The notes under the pieces were generated by a model that saw only the letters and a program-made list of their open reading frames with translations, ran no database searches and had not been told where the DNA came from. The translations under genes were made by a program, and so were the position numbers. From the NCBI RefSeq assembly GCF_030463565.1, contig NC_134643.1, forward strand, positions 41,578,221-41,642,220: a stretch of DNA of 64,000 bases, written 5' to 3'. How positions within the stretch are numbered: position 1 is the stretch's first letter; each line of letters begins with the position of its first letter. This DNA is from Pelecanus crispus. Lineage: Eukaryota; Chordata; Aves; Pelecaniformes; Pelecanidae. Below, piece after piece: positions 15,001 through 27,830 of the stretch.

Positions 15001-17616
15001 AAGACTTGGTAATACATGTGAAGCATGTAGCCACCTTACTTATGAGGCCAAAAGCACTGCTATCAGGCGCAACTGCCCCACAAGAGGGTCTCATACCAGG
15101 ATCTCATTGAGGAAAGACTATGTGCAACAAAGAGTAGAGAGCTACCTGTAAGGATGCAATGTGGGCTGATAGGTCTGGGTCCAGGTGGACCATGGGGGTG
15201 CGTGAGGAAGGCTGCTCATGACGAATGTCTAGCTCCCGGGCAATGCCGGCAGACAGTATAGGCAGCATGTTTCAAATAGGCAAGGAAAGTACTAAAAAAG
15301 CCATGTCAGGGAGTGCCATGAGATGCATGTCATACAAATTGCTGTGTCCAGGCTGACTCCACCTGAGAGGCTATGAAGGTATCACCAAGATGTGAAGTAC
15401 AGATTGCCATGGGAGATCCTCCCTGGGGAAGCCTTCATGAGTGAATGAACAGAATACTTGTTAATAACATGATGATACGGCCCAAAGCCACTGTTCTTTG
15501 AAATAAGGCCAAGTCTGCAAGACTCCTCGCACAACGGAAGGTGTAGTTTGTATCTATATATCTCTCTATATATCTATGTGAGTGTAAAATGTCACTGTTT
15601 TTGTAAAATTGAAGTAACACCAGATATTTTTGCTGGTAACTGTGCACATGCTGCTGTTTATTTCTCATGCTGTAGTCATTTGGTGGGTCAGATCAGAGCT
15701 TTCAGTTAATCATTTACTTTTGCTAGTGCCCAGATTGATTTGCCTGCATAGTTTAATTGTTCCATCTGCCCTTTACCTTAACATTTCTCCATGTCATACA
15801 GAAGAACACTAATTGGTCCCTACACTTAATTATGTCTACTTTTTCTGCAATAGGAAAGAATTCCATTTCCTTTAGTATATTCATTAATTTGTTGCATAAT
15901 TACTGTTGCTTTTCCCAGTTTGTCTTGTAACTGTTCTGATTGCTGTTGACTTCTCTCAATTAACGGATTTCCCTCGGACACTTGGAAGTATGAATGACAG
16001 GAAATGCACTACGAAGACCTGTATTAATAGAATTTCAGGTCTCTGATTAATTGTTACATTTTGAAGGAAAAATTTGTAGGAAGCCACAAATTACAGGGTT
16101 TATAAAACATGTAAGTCAATGTCTGTGCATGAGACTGTTTTAAAAAAAACAGAGAGATATTTGAGAAAGAGTAACAAGCTGCAAAGACTTTTTGATTCCT
16201 AAAAACAATTTTAACCGTAAAATGACAGCTACTTTTTATGAAATATGCAACAGTTGGCTAGCAGGAACATACTGAGGTTTGGCCACCACAAGAGGTCTGT
16301 ATCGTTCATTACGGACCTGGGCTGCAGTGCTGTCCACTGCAATGGAGGGTGTCTTATGTGCTCTGCTTATTTTTTTAATCCTTCCTTCTTCATCAGTGTT
16401 ATTCTCCAGCTTTCTGCTGAATTTAGGTAGAAGGGAGCTGCTCGAGCAGGCTCAGTACCAAGCACAGCAATGCATCCAGCTGGCAGGGGCTCCCCGGGGC
16501 CAGGAGCCTGCTGAGGCGAGGGGGATCGCGACGGGGGACTAGCCGTGCACCTGCGACCCTGGGAAGAGAGGTAGCAGTACAGGAGCTGACGCAGTGCACA
16601 GTCCCTGTGGTGTGCCGGAGAGTCTGCCGCAGGGTTTCTTAGTGGAAGAGCTGATAACTGTTTACATTATGAGAAACCCTTATCACAATGGGCATCTGCA
16701 CTGCTATTGCAACAGTGCAGCTGAGGAACAAAAGACACCGTCTGCTTCCTTACTCTTAGAAAGTTGTTAGACATTAGCAGCACTGTGGGACTAAAAATCC
16801 CCACGTCTGGTTTTGAGACACTTCGAATAGAAGAGGCTATATACAGCTCTTTATCTCACATCTCCTAAGAAATACATGTGTTTTGTTTTGTTTTGGTTTT
16901 GGTTGTTTTATGGTACATCTGAATCTCATTGTCTTTGCACTAAAATATATATCCAAGACCAAAAAATTCTGCTTGAGTCTATGTAATGGCTTTTTTCAGA
17001 GTGCATAGATGCCCACAGTGAGAAATGTTTCTTTGCCTTAAAGCCTGTGCTTGTATAACCGTTGGGTCTGCATGCTTAGAAATGGGTAGTCTTATTCTGT
17101 AATCAATCTTTTTACGTATTTCTTAACGCATTTGCAGTTGTCACAGATTTGATTGTATATGGCAATCTATAATCTAAGTAAACCTAGGAACTCACCCTTT
17201 TGTCCCCATCGTTGACAATCATCCTTATTATTAACAACTTATCACTTTGAGTCAAGTGTGAGAGTTGTATAGAGTCACAGGACTTCACGTCCTGGAGATT
17301 AAAGATGAAGACAAAATGTCACAAAATAACGTCCCAATTCTATGTACATAAGCTTCAACGTGGATCCCTATGGGAAGCAGGAGACGTATTCACTAAAGCT
17401 AACTTCTACACCACCTCACTAGCAGTGAAATTCAGTTTAACTCTAGACACCATGGAAGTGATTTATAGTTTCTGGTTTTAGTCCCTCTCTTGTGTCCATC
17501 CATTTGCTTTTCAGCTCTTGTGAGACTGAGTTAAATCCCTGGCGCAATTCCCCTTGGATTTCTCAGAGGTAGTTCCTTCGTGACACTGCAGAGAGAGGTT
17601 TTGTTCACTGTAGTTC
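1..17616. other. Intergenic stretch, no gene recognised
   Basis: The stretch is A+T-rich single-copy-looking DNA. Chance frames reach 164 codons in the more G+C-rich patch near 10270-10630, but none shows a recognisable domain, consistent splice sites or a signal peptide. Homopolymer runs (near 1931-1968, 3117-3134 and 9599-9614) and a 19-base repeat shared by 5191-5209 and 6134-6152 are the only visible repeats. Remote exons of the left neighbouring gene could be missed by eye. Confidence 0.6.
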
Positions 17617-18171
17617 TGTCCTGGTTTTGGCTGGGATAGAGTTAATTTTCTTCCTAGTAGCTGGCATAGTGCTGCGGTTTGGATTTAGTATGAGAATAAT
17701 ATGGATAATACACTGATGTTTTAGTTGTTGCTGAGTACTGCTTATGCTAGTCAAGGACTTTTTCAGCTTCCCGTGCTCTGCCAGGTGCACAAGAAACTGG
17801 GATGGGGCACAGCCAGGACAGCCGACCCAAACTGACCAAAGGGCTATTCTATACCATATGACATCATGCTCAGTATATAAGCTGTGGGGAGTTGGCTGTG
17901 TACCCAGGGAACTGTCTGGGTATCGGTCAGCGGGTGGTGAGCAATTGCATTGTGCATCGCTTGCTTTGTATATTATTGTTACTATTTTAATTGCATTGTT
18001 ATTATTATCATTACTATTTTACTTTATTTCAATTATTAAACTGTTCTTATCTCAACCCAGGAGTTCTCTCACTCTTACTCCTCCAATTCCCCCCCGAAAT
18101 CCCACCGGGGTAGGGGGAGCGAGCAAGTGGCTGCGTGGTGTTTAGTTGCTGGCTGGGGCTAAACCACAATG
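17617..18171 (+). mobile_element. Solo LTR of an avian endogenous retrovirus (copy A, plus orientation)
   Basis: This is a solo long terminal repeat beginning TGTCCTGGTTTTGGCTGGGA. It holds a TATA box (TATATAA, 17874-17880) and an ATTAAA poly(A) signal (18035-18040) followed by the TTCTTATCTCAACCCAG motif seen in all three copies. These signals fix the transcription direction as plus. The 5-base sequence AGTTC flanks both sides (17612-17616 and 18172-18176) as a target-site duplication. The right terminus is decayed (…CCACAATG). No internal viral sequence adjoins it, so it is the product of recombination between two LTRs. Confidence 0.9.
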
Positions 18172-19246
18172 AGTTCCTTATCCTCTCAAAACTGAGTACC
18201 TCAGAGCTGTCTTACACCTCAGAATTTTAAAGCACTTCATCAAAAAGTAAGAACTGAAGATAGTATTCTTGACCTCTCCTAGCCTTATCATAAATCCTGA
18301 TGTCTGATAAATGTTCAGTCTAATTTTTCTTTTATGTGCCATTCATCTAAGACACCAGAAATAAATGATTGTTCCATTCCACTGCTCTCTTGACAGACTG
18401 TTATAAGTTTTCAGAGCATTTACAAAATGTGTGAAAGCCACCATCTCTACACCTAAAGAAGGATTCAAGACACTATCAGGTAGTCTATCTGCTACAGCTA
18501 AAATAATCAAAAGTCATTTGATCAGGATTCACTTAGTGATCGTACAGGCAATGTGACTTTCTCTTTGAGGATCTTTCTTAAAGAATATATGAAATTATAC
18601 CCATAATTATACTCATAAACATATGAAATTATCTATAAGTCCTCCCAACCTGAAAACATAACCTTGCCCTGCCCATGACACTGTCCCTTTTAAGCCTCCA
18701 GTCTTTTGCTGCTAAAAGAAGTGTTTTCATTAGGAACTATATTTTTGCAGTATAAAGCCTCTTGCCTATGTCTATTCTAGTAAATAAGAAACAGGCAAGG
18801 CACAGCTCACACCCTGGTTTACAACTGCGATGAAACAATGAGCACACACTTGTCTGCTTCTGGCTGGTACCTGTTAGTGCCGCCACGGACCGTGCTCAAG
18901 CCCAGTCTGCCAGGGACCTCCTTCCTGCAAAGCAGCCTGACATCTCTGTCTCGAGAAGGCAGTGAGTTCGGGTCTGTGGACAGGATCGATGCCATGCCAG
19001 CTGGCCTTTAGTACAGAGAACAATCCCTGGCTTTCTCTAGTTGGTGGTGTAGGCACTGCCTTTCAGAAAACACCAAAATATTTATTAAAAATTATATCAG
19101 ATTTATGGACTCAAAAAATGTGTTTATCCATTTTCTTTCCAAAACCTAATAGCCGTAAAGATGAGAATATATTATGTTCTCCAGATGGGTACGCAGCCTG
19201 AATTAGTGCGACCTTGCAATGCCAGCCCCACCTATTTTTTCCTAAC
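18172..19246. other. Spacer between two opposed LTRs, no gene recognised
   Basis: The spacer is 1.07 kb of unique-looking DNA separating LTR copies A and B. It has no retroviral internal sequence and no recognised coding exon. The short G+C-richer patch near 18880-19010 carries only chance frames. Confidence 0.6.
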
Positions 19247-19817
19247 TGTCATGGTTTAACCCCAGCCGGCAACTAAGCACCACACAGCCACTTATTTGCT
19301 CCCCCGGCCTCAGTGGGGAAGGAGGAGAGAATCAGAAGAGTGAAAGTGAGAAAACTCGTGGGTTGGGATAAGGACGGTTTAATAGGTAAAGCAAAAGCCG
19401 TGCATGCAAGCAAAGCAAACCAAGGAATTCATTCACTACTTCCCATCGGCAGGCAGGTGTTCAGCCATCTCCAGGAAAGCAGGGCTCCATCACACGTAAC
19501 GGTTACTTGGGAAAGCAAAATGCCCTAACTCTGAACGGCCCCCCGCCCTTCTTCTTCCCCCAACTTTTTATGCTGAGCATGATGTCATATGGTGTGGGAT
19601 ATCCCTTCGTCCCCTCCCAACTTCTTGTGCACCCCCAGCCTACTCACTGGTGGGGTGGGGTGAGCAGCAGCAAAGGCCTTGACTCTGTGTAAGCACTGCT
19701 CAGCAATAACTAAAACATCCCTATGTTATCAACACTGTTTCCAGCACAGATCCAAAACATAACCCCATACTAGCTACCATGAAGAAAATTAACTCTATCC
19801 CAGCCAAAACCAGCACA
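19247..19817 (-). mobile_element. Solo LTR of the same retrovirus family (copy B, minus orientation)
   Basis: This copy has the same family sequence as copy A but inverted. The plus strand begins TGTCATGGTTTAACCCCAGC and ends with ACTCTATCCCAGCCAAAACC plus AGCACA. On the minus strand the ATTAAA signal is at 19382-19377. The TATA region is degenerate (CATAAAAA at about 19572-19565). The flanks CTAAC and GTAAC are consistent with a 5-base duplication with one mismatch. No internal sequence is present. Confidence 0.88.
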
Positions 19818-22800
19818 GTAACAGAAAGCGTGGAAGGTTGTTTCCAGCATATTTGATTACAGCAATTGAATTGGCTTATCCTAAGCTCTTGTGTTTGGAT
19901 GAGGTGATTCACTCCCTAGTTGTACCGATTTCTCTCCATGGATAGGGGAAATAGCTTAGCTTTTGTACATCTAGCTAGAGACAGCCAGAAAAGGGCCTCT
20001 GGAGTTTGAAACCCCGTTTCGATGAAGCAAAGAAGGAAATACCAGCATTGATGTTGTGATGGTATAAATCTTCTGCAGCAATTTAGCAATGGTGCAAATG
20101 TTCCCTCAGTAGGCCAAGACTTGATGCTTGATGGTATTGTGATCTTGTTCCGCTTACTTGCTCAAAGCAACGTACTAATTTATCAGAATGAGCAGAGTGA
20201 GCAAAAGTCTCCTTCTACACCCAGTTAGAGGTTGTTCAGAACAAAGAGACTTCTGTGCTTTTCATATGTGAGGCACCTTGTTAAAATTCTCTTCAAGAAC
20301 TACAGCTATTACTAATTAAACTTCCTTACCATCAAAGTAGCCACATAAATCAGCCACACAATAATGGTTCTATGAAAAATACTTTATCAAGCCTTCTGAA
20401 CACACTTTAATACAGTGCAACTGAAAAATAACAAGGGATCAACAACTTTATTTCCTCTGGTCAAATACTAAACCAACCAACTTATGTGAAAAGCAACTTC
20501 TATTTTGTACCTACAGCTTTGATTCAACCAACAGTCTTGAATACAGTATACGATGAATTCAGCTTTTACCAAAGACATAAGCATATGCAAATGGCCTTAA
20601 CATCAGCCTTATTCCTCTGTAAGATTCATGTCTTGCTCTCAGATGCCACTCTCAGATGTGCTATAGTACATGGTAGAATGAACCTGCAATGCTAATGATA
20701 TGTTAGGTGATATTTCTTGCTTATGTTACTTTTAACTACCCTTATTGGTTGTTATAGCCCCCTTTCTGCCATCCTCTTGTTTTTTTTTTTTTAATTTTTA
20801 TTCACAGTTCCTGAAGATCAAAACTATATGAGTTTTCTACAATTCCCAGTTCCACAGAGTTTTGGATTCATACCTGCCTGGAACTGATACACTATTTAAG
20901 TTAACATTAAATTTGGCCCTGACTCTTCTGTGGCTGGCCACTGGCCCTCTTTGTCTTTAAGCACCATCATATTCCTAATGCAGATTCCCACTGCATGTAC
21001 CTTTTGCTCCCTGTCCTAAGCTATTGCATATTGCTGATGTGCTGAAGTTCTCTCTCTCATGAAAACTGGGTATAAATTAAGTCTTGGGAAAACAGAATAG
21101 TTTAAATATGCCCAGAAGTGTTTTACCTACCTCTGCGTAAGTGCTGAGTAGTAGAATGAACAAATGAAGATGACTGAGGGTTCTTTTTTTTTTTTCATTC
21201 TGATTAGCGCCTTTTCCCATTTGACAGAGATCAAGGTAGCTGGTCTGGTTTCTTGGCAAGACACATAAAGTATCTTAATCTCCTCTATTACCTATTTTGT
21301 GCAGTGCCAGTGTCTGCATCTTCTGAGGCTTCACATATGCAAAATCATCCAGTGACAAGAGTAATGCTGTCTTGATTTAAGGATATGGCATCTTAAGACA
21401 AGCACCGTTTTAAATTAATGGGGAAGCATCTATTCCCAGCTTGAATCTGTGTAAGAAAGTAGAGGTTGAGAAATTCTCTTGTGAGAAAATTCTTTGAAGA
21501 TCTACACTCTGGTATAATATTACTGAATGAAAGCTTAGACCCTGTGAAGTATATGTCAACATTGCTGCTGATTTCCGTCAGCCCAGAGCTGCTTCCAATG
21601 TCTTCAATAGAACAAAGGATTTAGGGTTTGGGAGATTTTTTTAATAATAAAAGTGGAATTTTGGCTGCCTCTTCTGCAAAGAGAGACACACCAGCAGGTG
21701 ACAAACAAGTCAGAGCTGTTTTGTAAATGGAAGATTTATGGACAGCAAAGGAGAGGCTGTTTCACAATGTTCAGAGATATGCTAGAACTTTCTTGATGTA
21801 CACACAGGCTATGGATAAGTAACCTTCTTCTTCCTGCATTTGGATACAGTAGGTGTGTTTTGGTGAGAGAAGCACTGAACAGCACAATATACTAGCTGAT
21901 AGAACTGCTGAAATCAACACCAATCATTTCTGGAAAGCAGACAGACTTGTGGGATGACAGATATAACAGGCATCGCAATGATACCGATCTGATCTCCACC
22001 CATCCGGCCTGTGTAACTATAAAATAAACCAAAGGATAAAACCAGAACAAATTGGCTGGAAGAGTGATGGGATTTCTTCTTTAGACCAGTGCCAGCTAAT
22101 GGACCCCTGCAAGAAAACAAGAAATTGTTTATAGTTTTAAAAATATTTTCCATTTTTGAAGTTGCTCACAAATGAATTTCCTAAAAGGAGAAAGAAGACA
22201 AAGAGGAACATATTAGGCAAGCTAAACTAAAAGCAAAAAAAGAGCAAAACCTCCAGCTATAGTGAAGAAAAAAAATATTTCCAGAAATATAATAGATCAT
22301 TGCTTGAGAGTGCTCTGCTGCAATAATTTTTCTAACAAGCCCACAGCCAAATCCACAGGATTTTCACCATCCAGCTGTGCTCTGCAGCCATTGGGGCAAA
22401 TTTGAACATACCTTTGAGAGAGGGAGTAGTTCCTATATCCCACCTTACCCCCAGAAGCATACTCTGACAGTCTATCCTGTTAACTAGTGCTGGTCTGCTG
22501 AAGATTTAAAGAGGCAGCACTTCAGCAATGGCCTGAATAATTTCAGTTAATCTGAGATGCTAAAGAGACAGGCCTGATTTACAGATGTCTTAAAACCAAC
22601 AACAGTTTCATACCACATGAGTACAGAGACTCAATCCTCTCTCCCTTCTTGCCGGCTGAACTTTGACCAGCCTGTTCCCCTCTGGAATTCCATGCTCAAA
22701 GCATAAATGGCCAGTTTAGTTTTGAGCAATGACCAGAAGTAACAACAGTGATTGAAAAGGCCCTATCCATTACTACTATCAAAGGCCCATGAGGAATTCC

Positions 22801-25800
22801 TCCAGTTTTGTCATGTGGTTGACTGGAAATGCAGCATAAGTAGTATTTAAAAGGGCATCTGAACTAACGGAGACTCCTTTGGCTTGTGTCTAGGATTGGT
22901 TGACTTCTGTGTCTATGAAGACATGGGTTCTACTGCAGCTTTTCACACACTTCGGGCAGTCATAAAACTCTATCTCTCTCTGTTTGGTGAATTCTCCAAG
23001 CTATGTAAGCCCTCGATATCACTGAAATCAACCAAACAGTTCAAAAGGTAGGGAATGAACAATGCACTCTGAGCAAGCTTACTAACCCTGTTCCTTCCAG
23101 AAACTTGGCTAAACTGTTTCCCTTTGAATGAATTGCGAAATACAATGCTCAAAGAAGAACTTACATTCTTAATGCCACCCTTTGCTCATTTGTATTATCA
23201 ATAGGCTCAGATTAGAGCACGAACCCTGCCTGGGTAATGTACACAACAGGCTATTGCAACCAGTGGTTTCAAAGCAGTATGCAACCATGGGGCTGAATGC
23301 CTCCTTCCTCCCGTGCAGCACGTACTGAGCCTGGCACAATGTGAGACCTGCTGCCGCCGCTGCCCACACCCTGCTTCTAAAATGTTCTTGCAGTTTCTTA
23401 GATTTCTCTTCAATAGCTCCGATTTTTCCACCCTGAGGAACAGAGAATGATCAAGGGAATTGCATCTCTTTGAAAAGAGATGCAATTAGTCACTCAGAGA
23501 GGAAAAAAGCTCTCATCAGGATTCATTCTGTGCGGAGGAAGAGACTGGGCTCCATGCCAGAGTGCTATTAATTCTACCTGGAAACAGATTAAATTCTAGG
23601 TCATCATTCTGGACATGGAAACCTTTTGCTTCTTCCACATTTTCAGCAGGGCTCCGGAGTTTTTGGCAGTGTTTTGAGCATTGTGCTCTATAAAGCAGTG
23701 TTAAATACTGCACAGTTATAGTCAGGAAACACCTCAAAGTCCCCTAATGTCAATTAGCTACTTCCTTTGCAAAGTCATAAGCAGATGCATGAGAGCAGCT
23801 CTCCAGGAGTATATTTGCTAACAGGTGCATTATTAGGAAGGGAAGAAGGTTGTTTATATTAACGGGAAGTCCCCTTCAAAATTGCTCGTCCAGTGTTTTC
23901 TGTCTTCTGCTGGCCTCACTCTTGCCTCTCACTTTTCACCCGCATGTGTTGGATAATTAGGGGTTCAAACGATGCATGAAGGGCCTCTGCTTCTAGTGAC
24001 TCATAGCTTCAGGGATTATCCAAGATTACCAGAAGGCTTATGGTTCCCTTATGATTCCAGAAGAGAAGCTGTCTGTAAGACATTGGGCTTCATAGATGCT
24101 GTAAGATTAAAATTACAGGGACTGCTGACAGTAATGATAAATATGGCAAGCCAGGTTGTCCTCTGGTATAGACTGGGGCAGCTTCACTGAAGGCAGTAGA
24201 GCTTTGCCAAATTACACCAGGCTGATGAGCTAGCCGGTTGCACACAACTGCTGCACAATGTCTTTTTTTTTCCTTTCCACTATAATAATCCCGTTTCTTC
24301 CTCACTGTTCATCTCTCAAGGTGCAGAGGGCCAAACACAGGTTTTTCCCCTAGGTTTAGATCACCAAGCTCATGGATTTACGCAAACACAACTCAGAATC
24401 CCAGGCTATGCTGACCTGGACTCATTTTTTAGTGAACTCTGTTTTGGCATGGGACCAACAACCACACATTTGTATTCAACCCTTACATTTTAGTACACTA
24501 AGTCCATTCAGATCGTAGATGATGTTCTCATGCTAAGAAGCCATTCCTATTTCTAGCTCCACCGTCAATGGGTAATAAAGCATTCAAACTGGAAGAGATC
24601 AGCTATACACACTACACTTGAAAACACGAACCCTGAGTTAAAAATCAGTGTTTGCAAGAAACTGTTGCAGAACTTGGAGTAAATTGGTGTGAAATAATGC
24701 AGCGTGCCATGAGAAATGCACTGGCACAGTCCTGTGCTCTTCTGAGGGAGAGAGGGACATTCTGCCTTGGTCTCATTTCACAGAGGCAATGAATTAAAAC
24801 AAATTAAAATGCTTGTATTGGCTTCAAGTTACAAGCTGGAGACCTCTACACATGCATGAAAGCAATTTGAAGGTGCTTTTAGAATTTGAGAATGAGTTCA
24901 TCTGCCAGCTCAGTTGAACCAAAAGCCCTTCAGAGATGGCAATGGGTGCACAGAACAAGTGCACAGACACATCATTTGATTCTGTTGCCACTTCTATGCT
25001 GCATCTAACATACTTCAGATCAGCATAGATGCTACTCTGTTGGATTACTTGGCCCTTTCCCTCTAGGGACAACCAATACATGGATATATCTTGCCTCATT
25101 TGAAGTATCCTAATACATTGCGTGCTTAATGAGAAGAGGCACGGTGTGTCAGATCTATACCAGATGAGGGCTTTCCTTCAGGGGAAAGCATTTGGCCCTC
25201 GTGTTTTCCTTGGACATTTTGCAAGTCTCCAGTTAACTTAGGAGCCTGAGTCCCATTTAAAAACTGACTCACTGTAGATCTACACCACGCAAGGAAACAG
25301 AGTGCACAGATAACAAAACTAGTGCTCTCAAGCTATGACGCAGAAATGTGTGTGAACAGCAGCCCCAGTCTCCAGCACACTGCAGCCAGGTCAACACGGT
25401 GCAGCTGAGCTGAAATGGTCTGCCCTGAGCTGAGGTACAGCACAGATGAGATGCCCAAGCTCCTGCTGCTGCTGGGACTAGTCTGGTGTCTGCTGCATCG
25501 GGAGTCTCCTCATCGTCCTCTGTGGCATGACACAAGCGTATCCTTAGGCTTCAAAATTTCAGGAGAGAGGTCTGAGAATCACTGCCATGCTTGTGCAAAT
25601 GTTACTCTTCTGCCTTAATCAGCCAAGCTCTATTACTGCTTCAGCAACAGATATAGGGACTGAGTAAAGGAAAGAATAAGGAATTTGGCCCATAGCCCTT
25701 TTAAATGCACATCTATGGGTAATTTAATAGCTGTATTATAAAACGTTAATGTTAGTATAAAAATCTGGGGAATTTCAGGCCCAAACTGGGTTAACTTTTT

Positions 25801-27479
25801 TCTTTTACCCTCTTTCCTCTCAAGAAGCTTGTTTTCTTTTTATTGCATTCCAATAACGAGAGACCATTTCACACAGGTACATCTGCAATATGTTACAGGC
25901 AGCATAGAATATTAAAACAACCTGTGCTACTGCTAGTGAAACTAATAAGGGAGGTAAAACTTTTCTCAGGCTGAGAGGAAAAAGGTGCCTATAGCAGGAG
26001 GAACTCCATTACAGAACTACATTACTGAAGGTACTGCACTGAACGCTGAAGTAATTTCCAATTCAAAGTCTTGTTTCAAAAAGCAACGCTGCTACTCAAA
26101 GAGGGGAGCTGGGCTAGGGTGAAGTGGTGGTAGTGGTGGCCAGGCAGTTCACATGAGGTTATGTTTAGATATGGATCAGGGTTTTAAAACAAAACAGTAA
26201 GTTAAGATAATAAAAACGAGGAGAATATAAAGCAGAGAGAGAGGAAGTTTATACATTAACCTTACTTACTACATAGTGAGGGGCAAACCTGTCTACCCTA
26301 ATCCTCTGAATCGACATGAATATGAAAGTTCACCTCCAGTGTTATTGAGTTCATGCTCGGCAAAAGATCAGCTGTGAAATAGAATCATAGATTGCAAAGC
26401 CAGGGGTGAGAGAACAATTCAGCTGAGAAATGAAGAGGTGAAAGGGGAAAAATGAGCAGAAGGAACAAAAAGGGGAGTGGGAAGGGTAGCTGAGTGAGAG
26501 AAGCCAGAGAAACAGAGAGAAAGAGCCAAATGGAAAAATAAACAAATAGTTTCTTTTTTGGTTAAGGCTTAGGAATTCCTGCTCCACAGAAAAATTACCA
26601 TTTCCAGATTTATTTATTTTTTATTTCAAATTGGAAGGAAAACTCAGAAAGGCAAAAGAAACTTATAATGGAATTTTGTTAAAAAATTGCTTTTTGTGGT
26701 TCTGGCCACCCACCTGCTTACCAGAATGGCTCCCAGCACAAATTCTGACAGAATCAACACATTCCACCAAAATGTCACTGTCCAGTGGAAAGTGGCTCCA
26801 CTGGAAATACTCTGTCCAGCTGTATATCCTGTCACTGCTTTTTTAAGCTGTATAGGTACCCAAGGGGAGCTTGGCTTCAAGAATAAGAGCACAATATGGT
26901 CTGCTAGTGCACATAATTTTTCAGTTTAGATTTCAAAAGGGAAGTTACTAATGTGCAGCCCAGCTTTCCAAGAGCAAAAAAAGCAAATCTGTTTTATTGT
27001 TGCACATCTACTGGTGGAGGAAGAGGGGGGAAAAGTGGGAGGAAGAGGACAAGACAGACACATGTTCATTTAAATAATGTGTCTGTGTATATGAGGGGAA
27101 ATTCACAGAAATGAATTTATTCTGCAGCCCCCTGAAGGACTCATAGCTCCATATTTGGTTCTCCCAACTCCAAGTGTCCTAGGCTTTTTATATTTATTGT
27201 AAGTTTGGTGAACAACTACTAGCTCTTTACTGGTGGGTTGGTCAAGCCTCAAGTACTAAATACTCTTGCAACTGGCTCCTACCTCATGTTCTTCCCCCAT
27301 GAAACTGGTACTTTGCATATTGGGAGAGCAACACCGTGATGTCTTCCCAGTTTGCGATCCCAGGCAAAACCGTCTCTCTTTCCCACAGTTTGCACCCTCA
27401 CGGTGCAGCTCTGGAAGGCTTTTCACAGTTGCAGCCTGTGCCCAGGCTCTTGAAACCTCACTGTTTCTTCAGGGACAAT

Positions 27480-27830
27480 CAGGGCAGGGAGCTGACATGG
27501 CCAGGATGGGACAGCAGTGATGGATGTGGACAGCAGTGGGGATGAAACCAGCCTAGGGGGAGGGATGGGACATCACCAGCATCATCCTGAAAACAAGCGG
27601 GGATTTAGCCAGGGGACATGCATGGACAGTGGGAGACCAGGCACAAGGATGTCTGGAAATATGGATCAGGAGCATTGGCAGATGGGGAGGAGTGGAGGTG
27701 ACTGGAGCAAGAAGGAGTCTGGAGACCTGCAGACTGAAAAATGCTGGAGGAGTGGGGTTGAAAAGGTGAGCAGAAGAGCATTTGGTGGGAAGAGGATGGG
27801 GGCTGGTGGTGGGTAGGACTGAGAGATAAC
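27480..27830 (+). other. Purine-rich, G-rich strand-asymmetric block
   Basis: The plus strand is rich in GGA, GGG and GAA across about 350 bases, with several G-runs such as CTAGGGGGAGGGATGGG and GGATGGGGGCTGGTGGTGGG. Open frames occur on both strands (99 and 86 codons) but reflect the skewed composition. I recognise no protein or repeat family here. Confidence 0.4.

Noticed and set aside
17617..19817. LTR copies A and B as the two ends of one provirus
   Set aside because: They are in opposite orientation, each has its own flanking short duplication, and the spacer has no retroviral internal sequence.
26370..26400. AGAATCATAG resembling a CR1 3' end
   Set aside because: Only one short match. 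The following sequence does not continue into CR1.
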